Shown here: piece by piece, positions 21,225 through 26,980 of the stretch
How positions within the stretch are numbered: position 1 is the stretch's first letter
Layout of the letters: every line of letters begins with the position of its first letter
Source: a virus
DNA length: 26,980 nt
Strand: one strand, 5' to 3'
IMG/VR virus record: IMGVR_UViG_3300043786_000476
Coordinates: 1-26,980 of that record
Position numbers and translations under genes: made by a program
Notes under the pieces: model-generated
Databases searched by the model: none
Seen by the model: only the letters and a program-made list of their open reading frames with translations
Told to the model about the DNA's origin: nothing

Positions 21225-24200
21225 ATGCCTGAGACACGCTACAAACTGGATGAGAACGGATTCCCCGAGTTTGAGCCGGTGCGTATTTATGATGCTCCGG
21301 CTACCATCCTGACACAGATCTACGACGGGGAGGGTTCGCTGAGCCGGGCAGTGCGGACCATCATGTCATCGGAGTCCCTGAGTCCGGCGGAGCGTGACTC
21401 CTACGCCCAGAGGCTCAAGAAGGCACACGGCGGAAATGCCATTACGGACACGGCTCTTGACTTAGCACTCAACCCGCTGACGTGGCTGGTGTTTGCGGTC
21501 AGCCCGATTGGACGCAGGGAGTTCATTAAGACGAGGGGCAAACTGCTGAGTGGCCTTGGAGAAATGCAGGGCACCCGCTCAGGCCGGGCATTCAGTCGAA
21601 TTGCAGAAATGCTTCGACCCCTGCAGGCAACCGGCCTGCTCAGTATGGGTGAGACAACCGCCACTACATCCATCTACCGGGCTCTTGAGTCTCGGCTGAA
21701 GGCACTGGCGGAAGAAGAGCAGCAGATTGTCGGTACGGCCCGCGGCAACCTCATGAAGAGGTTGGGAGTGGACGATTTGGACCCTACCCAAATGACCAAT
21801 CCCGAGTTGAAGCGGAAACTGGAGGAGCTAAATGTTCTGTCCCACATGTGGGCCTCGGGTAATCTGCGTCCTTCGGAGGTGCTCTATCGGTCTTCTACTG
21901 CCACGCATGGCGGCGTATTCCGCAACGCAGCCGGGGTGGAATCTCCGCGTCTGCTGAATGCGGCGGAGTACAAGGAAGCCATCAAGAAACGAAAGATCAT
22001 CGACCCCGCAACCAGCGAGGAGTTGACGCTGGTGGGTGATCCCATCAAGGTCACGAGCGCCGACAAACTGCGTGAGCTGCGTAGCAAGTTCCCCCCGGGA
22101 GAACGTGGCAACGTGATGTACAGGGCGATTGAAGAGCGGTTGGAAAACCGGTTTAACGTCAGTGCTCTCACGGAGGACCGAGTGCTGGAGTGGGCACAAC
22201 GCAATGGAATCCGTGATGAGTTTGTGGCCTACATGGAGGCCAACGAGCGGGCTCGACAGGCAATGAAGACCCGGCTGTTTGGCAAGGTCAATCCGGACAA
22301 CACGCTTCCCCCCACGTTCGAACTGGATCCGGACAAGGTGATCCGAGTGTTTACCCGGTGGCAGAGGTCGCAGGGAAAGGAGGCCCTCACCGTAGAGGAG
22401 TGGGCTCTTGATTCCCTCCTTGGGATGGAAGAGGTCAACAAGCTCCTGCCCGGTTGGGTGAAGCAGACCCTACGACGTGGGGGGAACACTGTGAAGATGG
22501 ACGAGGTCCGTCGTGTGGTTTCGGAGGTGCTGGGCCCACAGATGGAGCAGACTTATCTCTCCCGAAACACGTTCCGGTTGTACGGTACAGGCAAGGGTGG
22601 AGAGACAGTGCGATATGGGCCGAACCACACGGACGCCCTGATGCGAAAGCGAGAGACAGTGGGTGATCCGCTTGAGGTGTCTGGCCTGTACCTGCCCCGT
22701 CGTGGAGAGAAGTTGCAGTATGACCCGGAGGACCTGATGGTTCTGCGTCGTGTGGTGGCTGGGTCAGAAACCCCAGCGTCGCTGCGGGCGGCAGACACCG
22801 TCATGGTTACGGCTCCCGGTCGTGATCCCATGACGCTGGGGGAATACATTGAACTGACGGAGAACATCGTCAAGTCGGCCAGTGCCCAGAAGTCTCGGGT
22901 AGTGACTCACGCGATGGACCACGAGTTGAGCATGCGTAACTACATGGGGGACGCGGCATCGACTGTGGCTCTGCACACGGCTGAGATTCCTCAAAGCATT
23001 CGGGACCAGGTCCTCAATGCAATTCGGGTGGGCCGCAAGCAGATGCAGGGGGCTGAGGGTCCCCCCATGAGATTGAGTCGGTCCCAGAAGCAGATCTACG
23101 CGGACCAGGGGGTCCGGACGGAGGACCTACCGCTGATGGCGTCTGGGTCGGCCCGGCTGCCGGAGAGTCTCGAGCCGGTCCCCGCGGCTGCCGAGGTGCG
23201 AGCAGAGCTGCGAGTACTAAACCCCGACGTTGATGCGTTGAGGGCTCATTTGGCATCTGGCACTGGTATCCCAATTGCCACTCGTATCAAGCTTGAGAAG
23301 CGGTTGGAAAAGATGGAAAAGAAGCAGCGAGCACTCCGCCGCCGCATGGAGCGAATTGGGCGGATGGAGGGCCGACCGGATGTGGCTCTTCTCAATCCGG
23401 AGGTCAACTCCCGATTGAGCATGGCGGATGCGATTGATGTGGTGCTGGGGCGAGAGAACCTGGAGACGCAGGAGTATTTCCGCAAGGGCATCCTCCCGGC
23501 CATGTTTGGTGCGGCGAAGCCACCCCAGCTGTTTGGGTTGAAGATGAGTCAGCAGGCTCGGCGAATGGCTCGTGACTTTGCAGAAGGCCCGGCTGGTAAG
23601 TTCCTCTCAAGGAATGGTGGGGCCCTTGGCAAGTCGGTAGTGGACAACGTGCGGGCCTACGGCAACATGTCGGGCTACGAGTTGGATGCCGCCCATGCTG
23701 CGGGCGGGTTGACGGGGTATCTGTACGCCACGCACCTGGGCTTCAATGCCGTGTCCGCCATGTGGAACCTGATGCAGCCCCTGCAGTGGGCCACCACGTG
23801 GATGGGTGGCACCGAGATCCTGGCGGCTTACGGCAAGGCCTTTAGGCAGATGGGCGGGTACTTGGCGGAACGCGTCAAGTATCCCATGCGGATGGACCCC
23901 ATGGAACAAAGAGAGTTGATGCGAAAGCACTTTCCCTTGATGGGCAATGCGACGGGGGGACGCGACCTGCTGATGTGGGAAGACGACTTCATCAGCACCT
24001 TGGACTCCGCCATCTTCTCCAAGCCCCAGAAGGGCAAGCCATCCCTTGGAAAGTTCCTGCTGATCGACATGCCCCTCAAGTTGTTCCAGAAGGCCGAGCA
24101 GCTGAACCGTGTGGTGGTGGCCGAGGCTGGCATGTCGTGGATGCAGAGGTTGCAGCGTGAGTCGGGCATTACGGTGCCTCGAAACGAGATGCTGGACTTT

Positions 24201-25241
24201 GTGGGCACGATGCAGTCCATAGTGAACTTCAGCCCGAATGCCGTGACCCAGCTGCGTGTGTTCCAGAATGGCGGGGTGCTTGGCAACTCGCTGATGCGGA
24301 TGTTCCTGCAATATCCCAGTCGCACTGTCAGCAACTTCCTCATCTCCGCCCAGCTTGGTGGGGGGACACGACAGGTTGGTCTGCAGGCAATCGGTGGGCC
24401 CTCGGTTGATGTGGCAGCCCCGATTGCAGATGCCGCTCGACTCTTGGGTACGGGTGCGATTGCCTATGAGATTGGCAAGAACATGTTGGGTGTGGATCTT
24501 TCGTCCGGCCTGTCGGGTGCCGCAGTAAGCCAGCTGCCCCAGCAGTTCATGACGCAAGGTATCCCCATCCCCCCGGTGGTGGACATCCCACTGCAGTTGA
24601 TTTCAGGTTTGGCCCAGCAGGACCGGGAACAGTTCCGTCAGGCCATGTTCCGCGTGCTACCTGGCGGTCTTCAGTTGCAGAAGATGTTTGGCTCCATACC
24701 TGCTGTACCCGGCGTGGGGGGACCCTTTGGGCTGGTTCAATCGCAGTACGCTGATTGGAAGAACCCCGATCCGCAGGGTCTGGTGCCGGTGTATCGGGAT
24801 GATGGCACGCTGCAGTCCTACGAGAAGCCGCTGGATCTTGTGTTGCGTGGGGTGGGTGCGGACTTCAAGAAGCTGAAGAGTCCGATGGAAGCCACTAAGT
24901 TCCTGCTGTCCAACCGGGCGGAGATTGTGGACCTCAAGCGCAAGTACAAGGACGCGGTGCTGGGCAACAACATGGCCGCTGCTACGGCGATTGAGGCTGA
25001 ATACAAGAAGCGATACGGCCTACCCATGACAGTCAAGCCGTCGGAGTGGGATAGGGCCATTGAGTTGCGTCAGGTTCCTCTGTTTGAACGCATGACTCAG
25101 CAGTTGCCACAAGACATTCAAGGACAATACGAGCAGGTACTCCGTCAACCGGGACTTATGCGACCTGAGAACCCGCAACAAGCTGATACTGCACGTCAAA
25201 TGGAGACGTTGCGGAGAATGTCTGAACCAGATTCTTTCTGA
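21225..25241 (+). CDS. Very large putative ejection / internal virion protein, 1338 aa
   Basis: Largest gene of the window. It starts at ATG 21225, 12 bases after the terminator T run. Most of the protein is predicted helical with charged stretches (residues about 130-180, 690-730). A hydrophobic, Trp/Gly/Ala-rich section near 820-865 includes the block NAVSAMWNLMQPLQWATTW. A glycine- and proline-rich part follows (about 1060-1150, including PIPPVVDIPLQLISG), then a helical C-terminus. I recognise no transglycosylase, peptidase or polymerase motif. The NA-x-SA-x2-N-x2-QP pattern occurs in large phage ejection or polyvalent proteins. Position after the helical virion genes suggests the big core protein injected with the DNA. 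Its last 46 bases overlap the converging minus-strand gene. Confidence 0.65.
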   Translation: MPETRYKLDENGFPEFEPVRIYDAPATILTQIYDGEGSLSRAVRTIMSSESLSPAERDSYAQRLKKAHGGNAITDTALDLALNPLTWLVFAVSPIGRREFIKTRGKLLSGLGEMQGTRSGRAFSRIAEMLRPLQATGLLSMGETTATTSIYRALESRLKALAEEEQQIVGTARGNLMKRLGVDDLDPTQMTNPELKRKLEELNVLSHMWASGNLRPSEVLYRSSTATHGGVFRNAAGVESPRLLNAAEYKEAIKKRKIIDPATSEELTLVGDPIKVTSADKLRELRSKFPPGERGNVMYRAIEERLENRFNVSALTEDRVLEWAQRNGIRDEFVAYMEANERARQAMKTRLFGKVNPDNTLPPTFELDPDKVIRVFTRWQRSQGKEALTVEEWALDSLLGMEEVNKLLPGWVKQTLRRGGNTVKMDEVRRVVSEVLGPQMEQTYLSRNTFRLYGTGKGGETVRYGPNHTDALMRKRETVGDPLEVSGLYLPRRGEKLQYDPEDLMVLRRVVAGSETPASLRAADTVMVTAPGRDPMTLGEYIELTENIVKSASAQKSRVVTHAMDHELSMRNYMGDAASTVALHTAEIPQSIRDQVLNAIRVGRKQMQGAEGPPMRLSRSQKQIYADQGVRTEDLPLMASGSARLPESLEPVPAAAEVRAELRVLNPDVDALRAHLASGTGIPIATRIKLEKRLEKMEKKQRALRRRMERIGRMEGRPDVALLNPEVNSRLSMADAIDVVLGRENLETQEYFRKGILPAMFGAAKPPQLFGLKMSQQARRMARDFAEGPAGKFLSRNGGALGKSVVDNVRAYGNMSGYELDAAHAAGGLTGYLYATHLGFNAVSAMWNLMQPLQWATTWMGGTEILAAYGKAFRQMGGYLAERVKYPMRMDPMEQRELMRKHFPLMGNATGGRDLLMWEDDFISTLDSAIFSKPQKGKPSLGKFLLIDMPLKLFQKAEQLNRVVVAEAGMSWMQRLQRESGITVPRNEMLDFVGTMQSIVNFSPNAVTQLRVFQNGGVLGNSLMRMFLQYPSRTVSNFLISAQLGGGTRQVGLQAIGGPSVDVAAPIADAARLLGTGAIAYEIGKNMLGVDLSSGLSGAAVSQLPQQFMTQGIPIPPVVDIPLQLISGLAQQDREQFRQAMFRVLPGGLQLQKMFGSIPAVPGVGGPFGLVQSQYADWKNPDPQGLVPVYRDDGTLQSYEKPLDLVLRGVGADFKKLKSPMEATKFLLSNRAEIVDLKRKYKDAVLGNNMAAATAIEAEYKKRYGLPMTVKPSEWDRAIELRQVPLFERMTQQLPQDIQGQYEQVLRQPGLMRPENPQQADTARQMETLRRMSEPDSF

Positions 25242-25558
25242 TCTGCACCCATGGCATAGGCCACGACATTCTCGGCAGTCAGTCGTTCAACCCACGTTGT
25301 AAAAGCACTTGCACGATCCGGCTCGTCTGGATGTTCTGCCTTCCATCGTCTGTACAGCATGAACACCGAAGCAAGGATGACACCTGCCTCTTCCACGCGG
25401 AGGGTGTGCAGTGCTTCAAGCACACGGATACGTTCAGCAAACCGGGTGACCATGCGTTCAAGCATGTCAACATGTGCTTGGGTATCTCCCTTCTTCTTTC
25501 CCATGGGGAGCCTTGGTGTGCGGGGACCACCACTGACACGGTGTCGGTATGAGTTCAT
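25196..25558 (-). CDS. Helical hypothetical protein, convergent with the 1338-aa gene (120 aa)
   Basis: On the minus strand, ATG at 25558-25556 overlaps the TGA of the gene upstream (ATGA), the coupling habit seen elsewhere in this phage. An internal ATG at 25504-25502 (102 aa, weak AAGG site before it) is an alternative start. The likely core begins GKKKGDTQAHVDMLERMVTR and is a charged helix, followed by a more hydrophobic helix (VEEAGVILASVFMLYRRW) and an acidic tail. There is no membrane prediction beyond that weak helix. Its 3' end overlaps the plus-strand gene by 46 bases, with no bidirectional terminator visible there. Function is unknown. Confidence 0.6.
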   Translation of the reverse strand: MNSYRHRVSGGPRTPRLPMGKKKGDTQAHVDMLERMVTRFAERIRVLEALHTLRVEEAGVILASVFMLYRRWKAEHPDEPDRASAFTTWVERLTAENVVAYAMGADQKESGSDILRNVSI

Positions 25559-26043
25559 ATTCGGTACCAGAATTGAAACTTGGTTTTGTCTAGGGTTGCT
25601 CGGGCTGACCATTGACAGGACTTGGGCGGCTGAACCCTGGCCCCCGATCCGAGTACGCCGTCCATGGCGTCCCGGATGGGGGTGGGGATCTGGAGGGAGG
25701 CGACTCGCCAGTTTCCCCCTTCCAGATGTGCCGTGAAGTCTAGCGAATCTCCCAGACGCAGCAGGACGCCTTTGGCGGGTTCCGACTGGTCTAACCACCC
25801 CTCCAGTGCCTCCCGGGAGGGGGCCCCGTGTAGGGCATCCCAGGACGCTAGGAGCCATTGGGAGCGTCCCCCCAGCGGATGGGGGGTTTCCCACACGTCT
25901 AGGGCACACCGGGACCGGTGGAGGCCTCGGCGGGGGGACAGGGGCACAGGGGGTACTGGGAGGGTCCCCCCACGTATGGTGGTCCATAGGCGGAGGGCCC
26001 GGGGGTTACGGACGTCAGGCCGAACGAACTGAAAGTGGGCCAC
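25555..26043 (-). CDS. Hypothetical protein, 162 aa, probable GTG start
   Basis: The minus-strand frame is open back to 26151, but that part crosses an intrinsic terminator (26065-26105). I place the start at GTG 26043-26041 (AHFQFVRPDVRNPRALRLW). This start is uncertain because only GGAA precedes it. The protein is rich in Trp, Arg, Pro and Leu. The second half reads like a folded domain (RSQWLLASWDALHGAPSREA, then EGGNWRVASLQIPTPIRDAM, ending KFQFWYRI). There is no signal peptide or known motif. Its 3' stop overlaps the next minus-strand start, so the two small genes are probably co-transcribed towards the 1338-aa gene. It contains a 10-mer repeat (25964-25973). Confidence 0.5.
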   Translation of the reverse strand: MAHFQFVRPDVRNPRALRLWTTIRGGTLPVPPVPLSPRRGLHRSRCALDVWETPHPLGGRSQWLLASWDALHGAPSREALEGWLDQSEPAKGVLLRLGDSLDFTAHLEGGNWRVASLQIPTPIRDAMDGVLGSGARVQPPKSCQWSARATLDKTKFQFWYRI

Positions 26044-26064
26044 CCCGTTTCCGGAGTGACCCCA

Positions 26065-26105
26065 TAAAGAAGCCCCTTGGGCACCGGTCAGGTAACCCAA
26101 GGGGC
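26065..26105 (-). terminator. Intrinsic terminator for the ssDNA-binding-like gene (minus strand)
   Basis: A perfect 10-bp stem (GCCCCTTGGG, 26072-26081, with CCCAAGGGGC, 26096-26105) encloses a 14-base loop. Read on the minus strand it is followed by TTCTTTA. It lies downstream of the gene at 26174-26701 and would end that transcript before the two small unknown genes. Confidence 0.75.
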
Positions 26106-26109
26106 GATC

Positions 26110-26119
26110 GTGGGGGGAC
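26110..26119 (+). repeat. GTGGGGGGAC repeat in intergenic DNA
   Basis: Exact copy lying between the minus-strand terminator stem and the 3' end of the ssDNA-binding-like gene. With the inverted copy at 12235-12244, it is one of the two clearly non-coding copies. Confidence 0.85.
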
Positions 26120-26173
26120 GACAAGTGGCCATGGTATGGACTGCTTCCCACGGTGCAAGTCCTGGCCTGTGTG

Positions 26174-26701
26174 TCAGCTCAAGCTGAGGGCGGACACCAG
26201 GAACTCCTTGAAGTACTTGGTGCCGGGCTTAGCCTTGGACTCGTCGTAGCGAGCCCGGAGCTTGACAGGGATCACGTTGCCGTTGGCTAGACGCTCGCTG
26301 ACAATCTGCATGGCAGTCTGCAGATTGTCGGGGCGACGACCCAGCAGCGTGGTGAGGTGGCCCTTGAGCCGCTCCATCTCGATGCGGGTACGGGTCTTGC
26401 CGCCCTCATCAGTCAGTTGGGACGGATCGTTGGGCAGGGTGAAGCGGGCACCCGAAAAGCTGCGAGGCTCGGGGCTGCCCGGATCTTCGACCATCTGGTA
26501 CTGAAACGTGACGTCCACCGCCGGGAACATCTGGCCGTCCTTCTGCTTGAACTCACCCTCTTCGAGGTTCATTCCCGTGACGAGCACGGCGTGGTCGCCA
26601 GCATCCGGACGCCAGCCAGCGGCTGACCCCTCGGTGTTGGCTTCCACAGAAGCGAATGCGGCGTTGTAGTTGGCGAACATCGTTGACTTGATACCACTCA
26701 T
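26174..26701 (-). CDS. DUF669-like putative single-stranded DNA-binding protein, 175 aa
   Basis: After an N-terminal helix (TMFANYNAAFASVEANTEG), the motif set RPDAGDHAVLVTGMNLEEG, FPAVDVTFQYQMV and RSFSGARFTLPND, with a final VIPVKLRARYDE block, matches the pattern I know for DUF669-type phage proteins. These are likely OB-fold ssDNA-binding replication proteins. The helical insertion (TRTRIEMERLKGHLTTLLGR) is normal for them. It begins at ATG 26701-26699; minus-strand GAAAGG with about 9 bases spacing supports the start. Its opposite orientation to the virion operon fits an early or replication module. Confidence 0.75.
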   Translation of the reverse strand: MSGIKSTMFANYNAAFASVEANTEGSAAGWRPDAGDHAVLVTGMNLEEGEFKQKDGQMFPAVDVTFQYQMVEDPGSPEPRSFSGARFTLPNDPSQLTDEGGKTRTRIEMERLKGHLTTLLGRRPDNLQTAMQIVSERLANGNVIPVKLRARYDESKAKPGTKYFKEFLVSALSLS

Positions 26702-26941
26702 GAGTGACTACCTTTCGTGAAAGGGGTTTGAAATGGAGTGAGACACGGAACGAAGTAAATTGGAAGGCAGGGGTGAGACACCGTCGAGGGCCCACCCCCA
26801 CCCTTCCGGGGGATCGTCGTCAGGAGGCCAAGGGAGATTGGATACTCCCATCACCCGTCATCGGGCATGTTAGCAGGGGCGGCTGTGCAACCATCCCGTG
26901 CTTGTTACGACCATTGGCTGGCTCCTGACGTGCACAGAAAA
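26702..26941. other. Intergenic leader of the ssDNA-binding-like gene (240 bases)
   Basis: No credible gene is seen on either strand; the plus-strand frame at 26704-26928 has no ribosome-binding site and looks like chance. The region has a direct repeat GTGAGACAC (26738-26746 and 26773-26781, 35 bases apart) and a distant inverted pair (CGTCAGGAG, 26818-26826; CTCCTGACG, 26922-26930). It should hold the promoter for the minus-strand gene, but I see no clear -10/-35 pair. Confidence 0.5.
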
Positions 26942-26980
26942 TTACGGAGTGTTGGCTGTCTTGTAGGCCTCCTCGAACAG
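26942..26980 (-). CDS. C-terminal end of the next minus-strand gene (partial)
   Basis: Read leftwards, the edge gives 12 sense codons, LFEEAYKTANTP, followed by TAA at 26944-26942. The text looks protein-like, and a gene upstream of the ssDNA-binding-like gene is expected, but 12 codons cannot identify it. Confidence 0.4.
   Translation of the reverse strand: MFEEAYKTANTP

Noticed and set aside
25559-25987. N-terminal extension of the minus-strand frame ending at 25196
   Set aside because: The first 143 residues are Pro/Arg/Gly-rich, unlike a protein, and duplicate the other frame of the 25555-26043 gene. The ATGA overlap at 25558 gives a better start.
26044-26151. Longer start for the 25555-26043 minus-strand gene
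   Set aside because: It would run through an intrinsic terminator hairpin. A start at 26043 avoids it.
26174-26187. Palindrome-like TCAGCT-CA-AGCTGA at the end of the ssDNA-binding-like gene
   Set aside because: Short, with a 2-base spacer and inside the coding end; the better terminator is at 26065-26105.
26704-26928. Plus-strand frame of 74 aa opposite the leader of the ssDNA-binding-like gene
   Set aside because: No convincing ribosome-binding site, atypical composition, and in the expected promoter region of the minus-strand gene.
1-26980. tRNA genes, CRISPR arrays, insertion sequences, integrase or attachment sites
   Set aside because: I looked for these and saw no cloverleaf-like intergenic sequence, no spaced direct repeats, and no transposase or recombinase motifs. 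The intergenic space is too small for most of them.

Overview
The window is part of the genome of a tailed double-stranded DNA bacteriophage, covering most of the virion module and the edge of a second, oppositely transcribed module. Evidence for a phage: a large-terminase C-terminus, then portal, scaffold and major capsid genes in the classical order; a run of connector, tail, fibre and ejection-type proteins; almost no intergenic space; and repeated ATGA or TAATG stop/start overlaps. Two features suggest a podovirus-like particle: an adaptor-like gene (8374) and a nozzle-like gene (13490), followed by several large helical proteins of the internal-virion type, with no tail tube, sheath, tape measure or baseplate gene visible. 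A probable unimolecular spanin (12362) points to a Gram-negative host. Base composition is moderately GC-rich by eye. I cannot name the phage or its host.

Layout, left to right on the plus strand. 1-5109: terminase end, a small ORF, portal, scaffold, major capsid protein (MCP). 5110-5202: two stem-loops, one with a UUCG tetraloop. 5203-6251: a metallophosphoesterase and an HExxH metalloprotein. 6254-7814: five small, very basic proteins in tandem. 7814-9303: a helical protein and the adaptor-like protein. 9300-12222: appendage proteins, including a fibre-like protein, a 39-cysteine protein and a zinc-ribbon protein. 12220-13497: a putative promoter and stem-loop, then a membrane/lysis-like cassette (38-aa membrane peptide, candidate u-spanin, DUF1599-like protein, membrane-anchored coiled coil). 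13490-16168: large nozzle-like protein with GSGY repeats. 16169-21100: probable internal or ejection proteins and a small beta-rich protein. 21115-21212: a 13-codon ORF with the best ribosome-binding site seen here, followed by an intrinsic terminator. 21225-25241: a 1338-aa probable ejection protein.

The minus strand carries two small unknown genes (25196-26043) converging on the 1338-aa gene, an intrinsic terminator, a DUF669-like putative ssDNA-binding protein (26174-26701), and the last codons of another gene at the right edge. This is probably the start of the replication module.

The strongest unexplained signals are: a 10-mer, GTGGGGGGAC, present 13 times on the two strands in coding and non-coding DNA; the micro-ORF/terminator leader before the 1338-aa gene, which can form a competing antiterminator stem; the cysteine-rich protein next to the fibre gene; and the spanin-like protein in a compact cassette behind an extended -10 promoter-like element.
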